The notes under the pieces: model-generated
The model's input: the letters and a program-made list of their open reading frames with translations, nothing else
Databases searched by the model: none
Told to the model about the DNA's origin: nothing
In this document: piece by piece, positions 1 to 6,452 of the stretch
Numbering within the stretch: the stretch's first letter is position 1
How the letters are laid out: every line of letters starts with the position of its first letter
NCBI GenBank assembly: GCA_038210495.1
Contig: JBBQWR010000083.1
Location: forward strand, 1-9,339
Direction of reading: 5' to 3'
From: JBBQWR01 sp038210495
GTDB lineage: Bacteria; Planctomycetota; Planctomycetia; Pirellulales; DATAWG01
Length of the DNA: 9,339 bases
Translations under genes and position numbers: made by a program

Positions 1-1
1 T

Positions 2-124
2 CGCCGCGCCGCGCTGAGCCTGGTCAAACAAGAACGCATCGAGAAGGGAAGCCTGCGCCGTAAGCGACTGCGGGCCGGCTGGAACAATGCTTACCTCGAA
101 AAGCTGCTAAAATGCGCAAGCTGA
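2..124 (+). CDS. ISAs1-like transposase, C-terminal fragment
   Basis: The open frame enters from outside the window and stops at TGA 122-124, giving 40 residues. The visible pattern is R-AALSLVKQE, then KGSLRRKRLRAGWNNAYLEKLL. This is the usual end of ISAs1-family DDE transposases, where a helix LxLLKQ is followed by KRLRAGWN-xYLxxLL. The catalytic residues lie upstream and cannot be seen. The stop falls 15 bp before the IS end, as expected for a compact IS. It could also belong to a related DDE family with the same tail, but a transposase end is well supported by the adjacent terminal repeat. Confidence 0.7.
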   Translation, partial: RRAALSLVKQERIEKGSLRRKRLRAGWNNAYLEKLLKCAS

Positions 125-139
125 AATGCGTTCGCCCTG
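120..139 (-). repeat. ISAs1-like terminal inverted repeat, right end
   Basis: Read on the minus strand this is CAGGGCGAACGCATTTCAGC. It matches the left end at 9202-9221 (CAGGGCGAACGCATCACAGC) at 18 of 20 positions. The match fixes the IS boundary at 139, inside the glycosidase gene. Confidence 0.8.
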
Positions 140-876
140 TCCGGAGGGCAGACCCGCAGAAGCGGCCTATCACCGTGTCGCTAGCCGCCAATAATGAGTG
201 GCCAGAGCTATCGAAAAGCAATTCTGTCGATTTCGTTCAAGTGCATCCCTACGCAGCCGGGAACGCCCACGGCGACCTCGACGTACTGATTCTGAAAGTC
301 GTAAGGGAGCAATTGAGCCGCTACGGCAAGCCCGTGCTTCTCGGCGAGTGCGGTCTCGATTGGAGACCCCCACGCGAGACGTTGGACGCCTCTCCGCGGG
401 CCGAGACTGGCATCCATCATGCCGTGTGGGCGTCCGTCGTCAGTGGAGCGATGTGCGGCAGGATGCTCTGGTGGCAGGATGGTTACGACCAGTTCGAGAA
501 GGCCGACCTTTTATCTCACTACCAGGATATAGCGACGACTGCGGCCGGATTCACGAAAGACGTTGATTTCACAGGATTCGTGCCCATCTCCTGCGAGCCG
601 ACTGCTAAACTCGTCGGCGGCGTGTTGGGAAACGATGTCCGCATGGTCGGTTGGTTTCGCGACGCGGAATGCAGGGCCCCGGACTGGCCGGTTCGTTCGG
701 TGCAGAATACCGTCGTGACCGTCCCAGTGGCACGCACGGAATGGGTTATCGACTTTTTCGACCCGGCGTCCGGCAAGACCACCGCGTCGACGCGAGTGAA
801 GGCAGTGAACGGCCGGATTGATGTAAGCTTGCCGACGTTCCGCGGCTCGGTCGCCATTAAGTTTTCGGCTGACTAA
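140..876 (+). pseudogene. Clan GH-A (GH5/cellulase-like) glycosidase, 5'-truncated by an IS
   Basis: This is the C-terminal part of a glycoside hydrolase with a TIM-barrel catalytic domain, probably acting on a plant- or algal-type polysaccharide. The residues RPITVSL, NEWPEL and VDFVQVHPYA match late barrel strands. GKPVLLGECGLD carries the likely nucleophile glutamate (codon 346-348). WASVVSGAMCGRMLWWQDGYDQF matches the last barrel strand. From about base 560 a beta-rich domain follows (DFFDPASGKT, then a closing strand VAIKF). The N-terminal half with the general acid/base residue is missing, because an insertion sequence ends at 139. An ATG at 112 inside the IS keeps the frame open, so a 254-residue product could be made, but it would lack half the active site. 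The exact GH family is uncertain. Confidence 0.7.
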
Positions 877-998
877 CAGGAAGCATCAGTGACTCCTTGG
901 CCCTCGGACCTCCGACTCTTCGTCGGCTGTCGTCGGCCGGCGCGCCTGTTTGTGCTTGATGCAGCGGGACGGGAAGAAAAAGGTGACATTCTGACATT
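877..998. other. Short convergent intergenic stretch
   Basis: No gene is visible between the glycosidase stop and the stop of the minus-strand RAYT tail. The right part holds GAAAAAGGTGACATTC followed by a second TGACATTC (984-991 and 992-999, a perfect 8-bp direct repeat that touches the RAYT stop codon). Its reverse complement GAATGTCACCTTTTTC resembles the right arm of the hairpin at 6358-6395 (GAATGTCCCCTTTTTT). It may be a degraded REP-like half site beside the RAYT. Confidence 0.4.
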
Positions 999-1071
999 CT
1001 ACTTTTCTGGCTTGCGGGGACGTCCGCGAGCTCGAATTGTGGCCTGTAATCCCAATCTTTTGGCGGCGAGT
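999..1071 (-). pseudogene. Severed C-terminal tail of the RAYT transposase
   Basis: Reading the minus strand from the target duplication (1071 down to 1065, ACTCGCC) to TAG at 999-1001 gives LAAKRLGLQATIRARGRPRK and then PEK. This basic tail (RLGL-xxTxRxRGRPRK) is the standard C-terminus of planctomycete REP-associated tyrosine transposases. The matching upstream part ends at 3941 with the residues FGSEAWTKLA. Removing the IS21 element and one target copy rejoins the two in frame as WTKL-AAKRLGL. The piece has no start of its own and is a remnant. Confidence 0.85.
1065..1071. repeat. IS21 target-site duplication, left copy
   Basis: GGCGAGT directly precedes the element's terminal TGTC and is repeated exactly at 3941-3947 just after the other end. 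Seven base pairs is within the usual 4-8 bp for the IS21 family. The intact copy argues for simple transposition here without later rearrangement. Confidence 0.9.
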
Positions 1072-1184
1072 TGTCGTTCGGCGCTTAAAACCAGCCAGTC
1101 ATCGGCGAATCAAAACCAGCCATTATGAGAAAGGGATTCGACCTATAGGTCTTCGGGCGGTTGTTCCGCACTTGGAGATCTGTG

Positions 1185-2996
1185 ATGTCGAATCTGCTCA
1201 CGATGGCGATGGTTCAGTCGATTCTTTCGTTACATGCGCAAGGCTGGTCCCAGCGGCGAATTGCCCGCGCGCTGGGAATCGACCGGGAGACGGTCCGGCG
1301 GCACGTCCACGGCGATTCAAAACCAGCCAATGCGCCGGTCGGCTCGGCAATCGCCGGCGACCCGTCGAACCCGGCCAATGCGCCGCTCGGGTCTGCCGTC
1401 CAAGAGGCGGTCCAATCCGCCGGAGGCGGACCGACCGGGCCGGGGCGGTTGAGTGATTGCCTACCGTGGCGCGAAGTGGTGCTGGCCAAGTTGGAATCGG
1501 GGCTGTCGCTCACGCGGATTCACCAAGATCTGGTGAACGAACACCAGACCCAGGTCAGTTACGACAGCGTGCGACGATTCGTCAAACGACTGGGGCGGAC
1601 GCGAGCACTGCCCTACCGCCGCATGGAGTGCGAGCCGGGCGAAGAAGCCCAGGTTGACTTCGGCGCCGGCGCGCCGATCCTCATGCCCGATGGAAAGCGG
1701 CGTCGAACGCACGTCTTCCGGATCGTGCTCTCCCATTCCCGCAAGGCGTATAGCGAGGCCGTCTACCGGCAGACGACCGAAGACTTCATCCGAGCGATCG
1801 AGAACGCCTTGTGGCACTTCGGCGGCGTCCCCAAGACGCTGGTCATCGACAATCTCAAGGCCGCGGTCAAGCAACCCGACTGGTACGACCCCGAACTCAA
1901 CCCCAAGCTGCAAGAGTTCTGCCGGCATTACGGCACGGTGGTCCTGCCCACCAAATCGTACACACCTCGGCACAAGGGAAAGATCGAACGCGGCATCGGA
2001 CACGTCAAAGGCAACGCGCTGAAGGGCCGCACGTTCGAGAGCTTGGAAGAACAGAATCGTCATTTGCTCGATTGGGAACGGACCGTGGCCGACACGCGGA
2101 TCCACGGCACGACGCACAAGCAGGTCAGCAAGCAATTCGCGGAAGTCGAACGCGCCGCATTGCGGCCCTTGCCGGCCGAACGATTCCCGTTCTTTCACGA
2201 GGCCGAGCGCTCCGTGAATCGCGACGGCCACGTGGAAGTGGCCAAGGCTTACTACTCGGCGCCGACGGAGTATCTGGGCCGGCGGGTGTGGGTTCGCTGG
2301 GATTCGCGCGTGGTGCGCATCTTCAATCATCGCCTGGAACAGATCGCAATTCACGTGCGGCATGAGCCCGGACGGTTCAGCACCCAAAGCGTGCATATCG
2401 CGGCCGAGAAGATCAGCGGCGTGGAACGGGGCGCGACGTGGCTGCTGACGAAGATCGACCGCATCGGGGTCCATTCCAGCCGCTGGGCCAAGGCCATGCT
2501 GGAAACCCGTGGAATCGAGGGAATTCGCGTGTTGCAGGGCCTGTTGAGCCTGGCCAACCGGCACTCGACCGAGGCGATCGAACGGGCTTCCGAGACGGCC
2601 TGCTCTTACGGCGCTTGGCGGTTGCGAACCCTGCGGCAATTGATCGACCGTCACGGCGCCAAGCAGGAGACGTTGCCGTTTCTCGATGAGCACCCGATCA
2701 TCCGACCCCTGGCCGATTATGGGCAACTGGTGCGCGCCGCCCTCCTCAAGCCGGAGTCTTGCGACAACGCCGCGGTGGATTTTTCCAGGCATGGCTCGGG
2801 CGTTCGAGGGATTGCCGACGACCGTCAACAACAAAGCCCCGGCGGTATCGGCCGCCAGGGCTGTGGCGCCTCCTCGACGCGCCCTCGATCCGGCTATCCC
2901 TCGCCGGGTTGCGTCCCCGCAGAGCCCGACTCCGTTTCACCGGACAGTTCAAGCGTAGTTCACCCCTTTCCCCTGTTCAAGGAACATCTGCCATGA
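1185..2996 (+). CDS. istA: IS21-family transposase IstA
   Basis: IstA cuts and joins the element's DNA ends and works together with IstB. The start at ATG 1185 follows GGAG (1174-1177) by 7 bases and gives 603 residues. Residues about 5-43 form a helix-turn-helix (ILSLHAQGWSQRRIARALGI, then DRETVRRHV) that should bind the end repeats. A DDE integrase core follows, with D158 (QVDFG), D222 (LVIDNLKAAV) and E268 (HKGKIERGIGHVK) visible. Residues 45-78 hold two copies of a 16-residue repeat (KPANAPVGSA and NPANAPLGSA) encoded by the same DNA motif as the terminal sites. The last 60 or so residues are Ser/Pro-rich and look like a loose tail. The protein is longer than the usual 500 or so residues. 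The stop overlaps the istB start (ATGA). Confidence 0.9.
   Translation: MSNLLTMAMVQSILSLHAQGWSQRRIARALGIDRETVRRHVHGDSKPANAPVGSAIAGDPSNPANAPLGSAVQEAVQSAGGGPTGPGRLSDCLPWREVVLAKLESGLSLTRIHQDLVNEHQTQVSYDSVRRFVKRLGRTRALPYRRMECEPGEEAQVDFGAGAPILMPDGKRRRTHVFRIVLSHSRKAYSEAVYRQTTEDFIRAIENALWHFGGVPKTLVIDNLKAAVKQPDWYDPELNPKLQEFCRHYGTVVLPTKSYTPRHKGKIERGIGHVKGNALKGRTFESLEEQNRHLLDWERTVADTRIHGTTHKQVSKQFAEVERAALRPLPAERFPFFHEAERSVNRDGHVEVAKAYYSAPTEYLGRRVWVRWDSRVVRIFNHRLEQIAIHVRHEPGRFSTQSVHIAAEKISGVERGATWLLTKIDRIGVHSSRWAKAMLETRGIEGIRVLQGLLSLANRHSTEAIERASETACSYGAWRLRTLRQLIDRHGAKQETLPFLDEHPIIRPLADYGQLVRAALLKPESCDNAAVDFSRHGSGVRGIADDRQQQSPGGIGRQGCGASSTRPRSGYPSPGCVPAEPDSVSPDSSSVVHPFPLFKEHLP
1317..1390 (+). repeat. 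Internal copies of the IS21 end repeat within istA
   Basis: TCAAAACCAGCCAATGCG (from 1317) and TCGAACCCGGCCAATGCG (from 1365) lie 48 bp apart in the reading frame, each followed by CCGGTCGG or CCGCTCGG. The first, with its upstream CGGCGAT, matches the terminal unit almost fully. They encode S(K/N)PANAP(V/L)GSA. A third copy lies at 3749-3774 near the end of istB. Confidence 0.8.
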
Positions 2997-3849
2997 AAGA
3001 CGCCTTATTGACCACGCTCAAGCAACTTCGTCTGTCGGGCTTGGCCCAGACGCTGGAGGTCCGTCTCCAGGAAGCGGCCGGCCACAATCTCAGCCACGAC
3101 GAATTCTTGGAGTTGATCCTCCAAGACGAACTGCTCGTGCGCAGCGAGCGGCTGATCCAGCGCCGGGTGACTGCGGCGGCGTTCCGCGAGATGAAGCCGT
3201 TGGACGCCTTCGATTGTCATTCAATCCGTCGATCCAGAGGAAGCAGCTCTTCGACCTGGCGACTTGCCGCTTCGTGCGCGAAACCCGCGACGTGCTCTTC
3301 CTCGGTCCGCCGGGAGTCGGCAAGAGCTTTTTGGTTCAGGCGATCGGCTATCAGGCCATCAAGCAGGGATTCGTCGTGCTCTACCGCTCGATCTTCGACT
3401 TGGTGCGCGATGTTTTGCACGACGACGCGCTGGAAAGCAACGACAAAGTGCTGGCCCGGTATCTCAAGCCGGATCTGCTGATCGTGGATGATATGGGCAT
3501 GAAGCAATTGCCCAAACGCTCCGGCGAAGTGCTGTTCGAGATCATCATGCGGCGTTACGAAACCCGCAGCACCATGATGACCAGCAACCGGCCGCTGGAG
3601 GATTGGGGCAAGCTGATCGGCGACGTCCCCAGCGCCACGGCGATCCTCGACCGGTTCCTGCATCATGCCGAATTGGTGACGATCACCGGTAAGAGCTACC
3701 GCCTGCGCAATCGCGCCAGCCAGTCCCCGGATCTGGAAACGGGGGCGCCAAAACCAGCCAATGCGCCGATCGGCTCAGAATCGCAGCGCAAGGCCCGGAC
3801 CAAGTCGCAACATCCCCAAAACTCGGCGGCCAAAGCCGCGTCAACTTGA
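2993..3849 (+). pseudogene. istB: IS21-family helper ATPase IstB, frameshifted
   Basis: IstB is the AAA+ ATPase that helps IstA choose and engage target DNA. The ATG at 2993 overlaps the istA stop. The first 74 codons read as an IstB N-terminal helical domain (LKQLRLSGLAQTLEVRLQEA, REMKPLDAFD). The match then moves to another frame after 3216, reading SFNPSIQRKQLFDLATCRF. One missing base between GAT (3212-3214) and TCA (3217-3219) explains it, restoring FD-x-SFNPSI. The second part holds Walker A GPPGVGKS (3304-3327), Walker B LLIVDDMG and a sensor motif MMTSNRP. The C-terminal extension includes KPANAPIGSE, encoded by a copy of the end repeat. Without recoding, the two halves are made separately or not at all. 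A sequencing error cannot be excluded. Confidence 0.85.
3749..3774 (+). repeat. Copy of the IS21 repeat at the end of istB, direct orientation
   Basis: CAAAACCAGCCAATGCGCCG, then ATCGGCTC, matches 1318-1345 in istA at nearly every base and encodes PKPANAPIGSE. Unlike the two right-end sites at 3890-3940, it points the same way as the left-end sites. Confidence 0.8.
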
Positions 3850-3889
3850 TAATTGCAACGATTCGGAGGAAGATCAGGATTCCCAGGCC

Positions 3890-3940
3890 GGCTGGTTTTG
3901 AAGCGCCGATCCGTGGCTGGTTTTGAAGCGCCGAATGACA
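3890..3940 (-). repeat. IS21 right-end double repeat
   Basis: Two inverted copies of the terminal unit (GGCTGGTTTTGAAGCGCCGA at 3890 and from 3915) are spaced 25 bp apart. This is the same spacing as the left pair at 1077-1122. They are likely IstA binding sites. The right end finishes in TGACA at 3940. Confidence 0.85.
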
Positions 3941-3947
3941 GGCGAGT
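3941..3947. repeat. IS21 target-site duplication, right copy
   Basis: GGCGAGT is identical to 1065-1071 and directly follows the element's terminal TGACA. Confidence 0.9.
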
Positions 3948-4519
3948 TTTGTCCAGGCCTCCGATCCGAATGGTGTTCCTCGAGCGACGGTTCGTCGAAG
4001 CGATTCCAATTCCGCGCTCGTTGGGACTCGATCGACGAGTTCCGTCCAATTGGCCGGCAAGGGAACGGGGGGCCGCAAGCCAACGACAATCGCCCGCCGG
4101 CATCCGGGATCGGAGGCTGGACCACGGCCACTGATCGGCGGAGCGGACAAGGCCGGCGCGAAGCGGATTACGTTCGACGTATCGCAGCACCGTTAAAAAA
4201 TGCTCGTCGCGCTGAATCGGAAAGGCCTTAAATCGGCCTTGCCAGACATGACCGCTTCCGCTGTAATGGCGATGGTATCGCCTGACGTGACTGGTCGTGA
4301 GCCATTGCATCCAGCGGCCCAGATCGCCATCTTTCCGAGGCCACAGCAGCAGATAAAAGTGGTTGGGCATCAAACACCAACCGACTAGCTGCATCTCGAT
4401 CCGCTCGCGGGCGGGTTCACACAAGCGAATGAATGCCGCGAAATCCTCGGCCTTATGAAAAACCTCGGCCCGGCCGTTGCCCCGATTGAGGACGTGATAG
4501 CAGTTCCGAACCCTTGTTT

Positions 4520-4525
4520 GGGAGG
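4520..4525 (+). promoter_or_regulatory. Ribosome binding site deciding the GTG start of the alpha-galactosidase
   Basis: GGGAGG lies 7 bases before GTG 4533. The earlier in-frame ATG at 4455 lies inside RAYT homology, has no such site, and would place 26 extra residues before the signal peptide. The site overlaps the 5' end of the divergent RAYT remnant. Confidence 0.7.
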
Positions 4526-4532
4526 ATCGAAA

Positions 4533-6356
4533 GTGAGATTGTCATTAGGCATTATCCGGCCAAAATCCGATCGTCTGGCTCTGTGGGCCACGCTCGTTCT
4601 GTTTCTTGTTTGCATAATCGCGGGGGATAAGCTCGGGCGTTCGGGCGAACCGTTGCCTCCCGCTCTCATGCCCACCGTCGAAAGGCCGCTGCCCACCCCC
4701 GGCATGGGATGGTCGACCTATAATTTTTTCACCTCTCGTTACAACGAAGAGTTGTTCAAGCGCATGGCCAAGGCGCTGACGGCGTCCGGATTGAGCGATG
4801 CCGGCTATACGATTCTCCGTCTGGACGGCGGTTGGTGGGGCGACGACGGAAACCGCCGTTGGTATTACTGGACAGATGCCGGAACATACTCCGGCGGGCT
4901 TCGGTATCAACCGGGCGATCCGCGGGTCGATCCGAAGAACTTTCCAGGCGGATTAAAGCCGCTGGCGGATTATTTGCACGAGCGAGGTTTGAAGCTCGGT
5001 TTTTACCTCGCTCCGGAATTAAGCACCGGCAGATCGGAAAACCATCCGGGCAACAAGGAGGCGAAGCTCCAGCCGCCGAAAGCGGGGCCGACGCTAGTCA
5101 AGCAGCACGCTCGTTGGGTGGCCGACAACGGCATCGATCACCTGTTTTATGACGGTTATGATTGGAATCAGGATAAAGGCGCCGAACCGTACACGGACAT
5201 GTTTCGTTCCTTGCGGCAGGAGGCCCAGCGAGTCGGTCGGCCGATCGCGTTCTCGATCAATAGTGGCTGGAAGGCGCGCCCGCCGCAATGGGCCGACGAA
5301 TGGCGCACAAGTCGCGATATCAACGGCGACTGGCCCACGATCTTGGAGTGCTTGGGCACGGTGGCGGATCCCGGACCGGCGGGCAACGGGCATTGGAATA
5401 ATCCAGACTACCTCGTGGTCGGATTCACCGGCGATGAGGAGGCCAAGAGTCAGATGAGTCTTTGGTGCGTAGCCGGCGCGCCTCTCTACTTGTCCCACGA
5501 CTTTCGAGTTCTTAACGAATGGGATCGTTACATACTCCTCAATACGGAGGCGATTGCCGTGGACCAAGATGGGGCGGCGATGCCCGGACGTCTCATTCGT
5601 CGAGAAGGCGACATTCAGGTATGGGCAAGACGGCTGTCCGATGGGTCCGCGGCGGTCGTGTTGCTAAATGCCGGCGCCAAAAAAATGCCGCTGGTCGGCG
5701 TCTCGTGGTCCGAGCTCGGGCTCCCATCCGGCGCGGCGCAGGTCCGGGATCTTTGGGCACACAAGACTCTTGGTTCTTTCGAACAAAACTTTAAAGCCGT
5801 CGACCTTCCCCCCGCAGGTTGTGCGTTCGTTCGAATCGCCGCGGGTTCCCAGGCCATTCCCGACCCCAAAACGAATTGGGCGCCTCGCCCCGATCCGAAG
5901 CCATCGTACACGCCGCTCAAGGCCGACGGCTGGACCTACCGCACGAATTTCCCGCGAAAAGACGACTCTCTAGCGAATCTTTTCGACGGAGATCCCAAAA
6001 CAGGTTTCTGGAGCTATGCGCAGCCGGGTAATTATCTGGAGGTCGACTTCGGCAAACCGATGACATTCGACCGCGTGGTCATAGATCAAAAAGGGGTCGG
6101 TCCGAATCCTTGGCCCTACACCGTGTTTGCCCCTCGTTCCACATTCACGCTCGAAGTATCCAAGAATGGCAAGGATTTCGAAAAGATCGCGGAGGATAGC
6201 TTTGGTCCAGCGTACACGCTCGCGAAGTTTCACTCGTTGACGGCTCGTTATCTTCGAATCGTCATCCGAGAAATGGAGCGGACGAGCGCCTACGACGATC
6301 CACAGTGGGGCGCGCAAGATATTTACATATTCGATACGCGTGATCAACTCCGCTGA
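4533..6356 (+). CDS. Secreted GH27-like alpha-galactosidase with F5/8-type-C-like domain
   Basis: The likely role is removing terminal alpha-galactose from a polysaccharide outside the cytoplasm. The product is 607 residues from GTG 4533. A basic start is followed by a hydrophobic stretch (about residues 15-31, LALWATLVLFLVCIIAG), a signal peptide or anchor. The GH27/GH36-type barrel begins at PTPGMGWSTYNFF (about 55) with LDGGWWGDDG near 97. Comparison with human alpha-galactosidase A (FDG-C and WRNFADI) points to D207 in FYDGYDWNQ as nucleophile and D262 in WRTSRDINGDW as acid/base. A beta-sandwich runs to about residue 437. Residues about 470-600 look like a carbohydrate-binding discoidin-type domain (LANLFDGDPKTGFWSY, YLEVDFGKPMTFDRVVI, ARYLRIVIRE). 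The start lies within the 5' remnant of the RAYT gene, so its promoter must lie in transposase-derived DNA. Substrate is not deducible. Confidence 0.85.
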   Translation: MRLSLGIIRPKSDRLALWATLVLFLVCIIAGDKLGRSGEPLPPALMPTVERPLPTPGMGWSTYNFFTSRYNEELFKRMAKALTASGLSDAGYTILRLDGGWWGDDGNRRWYYWTDAGTYSGGLRYQPGDPRVDPKNFPGGLKPLADYLHERGLKLGFYLAPELSTGRSENHPGNKEAKLQPPKAGPTLVKQHARWVADNGIDHLFYDGYDWNQDKGAEPYTDMFRSLRQEAQRVGRPIAFSINSGWKARPPQWADEWRTSRDINGDWPTILECLGTVADPGPAGNGHWNNPDYLVVGFTGDEEAKSQMSLWCVAGAPLYLSHDFRVLNEWDRYILLNTEAIAVDQDGAAMPGRLIRREGDIQVWARRLSDGSAAVVLLNAGAKKMPLVGVSWSELGLPSGAAQVRDLWAHKTLGSFEQNFKAVDLPPAGCAFVRIAAGSQAIPDPKTNWAPRPDPKPSYTPLKADGWTYRTNFPRKDDSLANLFDGDPKTGFWSYAQPGNYLEVDFGKPMTFDRVVIDQKGVGPNPWPYTVFAPRSTFTLEVSKNGKDFEKIAEDSFGPAYTLAKFHSLTARYLRIVIREMERTSAYDDPQWGAQDIYIFDTRDQLR

Positions 6357-6357
6357 T

Positions 6358-6395
6358 GCAAAAAAAGTGGACACTCCGAATGTCCCCTTTTTTGC
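6358..6395. terminator. Bidirectional hairpin terminator between convergent genes
   Basis: The left arm GCAAAAAAAGTGGACA (6358-6373) and right arm TGTCCCCTTTTTTGC (6381-6395) pair with one bulge and one mismatch around a 7-base loop. The A and T runs give a U-tract on either strand. It starts one base after the alpha-galactosidase stop and 58 bp before the stop of the minus-strand gene. Its arms resemble the REP-like palindromes in this window. Confidence 0.75.
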
Positions 6396-6452
6396 GATCA
6401 CTGTGGACGGCAACGGGCGCTGACAACTTTTTTGGTTTCACGTTTGCCGGAA

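Larger units (their letters stand above)
1..139 (+). mobile_element. Right end of an ISAs1-like insertion sequence (partial)
   Basis: This is the 3' end of an insertion sequence whose left part lies outside the window. It holds the last 40 codons of a transposase and a right terminal repeat. The terminal 20 bases (120-139) end in CGCCCTG, and their reverse complement matches 9202-9221 at 18 of 20 positions, with the first 14 identical. The pair therefore marks the two ends of one IS type present in two copies. The element ends inside a glycosidase gene, which loses its homology exactly here. The family name rests on the transposase C-terminus; the end itself is read directly. Confidence 0.75.
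1072..3940 (+). mobile_element. Complete IS21-family insertion sequence (istA-istB)
   Basis: The element is 2,869 bp, starts TGTCGTTCGGCGCTT and ends with the inverted counterpart AAGCGCCGAATGACA. It is flanked by the duplication GGCGAGT. Each end holds two copies of a repeat close to TCGGCGCTTCAAAACCAGCC spaced 25 bp apart (1077-1097 and 1101-1122; inverted at 3914-3940 and 3890-3910). Such multiple terminal sites for IstA are typical of IS21. It encodes istA and istB with an ATGA overlap. The element sits in the 3' part of a minus-strand RAYT gene. istB carries a frameshift, so this copy may not transpose by itself. Confidence 0.92.
3941..4541 (-). pseudogene. REP-associated tyrosine transposase (RAYT, Y1/IS200-like), main remnant
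   Basis: RAYTs are single-domain HUH nucleases thought to mobilise REP palindromes. On the minus strand the frame opens after TGA 4542-4544. It reads VRNCYHVLNRGNGRAEVFHK, then CLMPNH-FYLLLWP, RYHRHYSGSGHVWQGRFKAF and RYVERNPLRAGLV, a full RAYT core. Four lesions are visible. There is no ATG, GTG or TTG before the YHVLNRG block; the first candidate is TTG at 4424. The HUH motif reads HFY instead of HFH (codon 4353-4355). A run of six G (4067-4072 on the plus strand) puts the C-terminus PLPANWTELV, RTVARGTPFGSEAWTKLA in another frame, and five would restore it. Finally IS21 cuts the gene at 3941. The gene is certainly dead. Confidence 0.88.

Noticed and set aside
889..1128. Small plus-strand frame after the glycosidase
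   Set aside because: It crosses the RAYT tail and the IS21 end, is low in recognisable content and has no ribosome binding site.
1077..1329. CRISPR-like array of CAAAACCAGCCA repeats
   Set aside because: Spacing and placement at both ends of an IS21 element, in inverted orientation, identify them as transposase sites. There are too few regular units and no cas genes.
1461..2834. 457-codon open frame on the minus strand
   Set aside because: It lies wholly antisense to istA, whose DDE motifs are clear. Long antisense frames are expected in GC-rich genes, and the translation shows no family motif.
3200..3225. Programmed frameshift in istB
   Set aside because: No slippery heptamer or downstream stem is seen, and a single lost base explains the break.
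3217..3666. 149-codon minus-strand frame
   Set aside because: It is antisense to the IstB ATPase domain with Walker motifs on the plus strand.
3683..4150. Separate small minus-strand protein
   Set aside because: Its sensible part (LPANWTELV to WTKLA) is the frameshifted C-terminus of the RAYT, and the rest reads through the IS21 end and istB.
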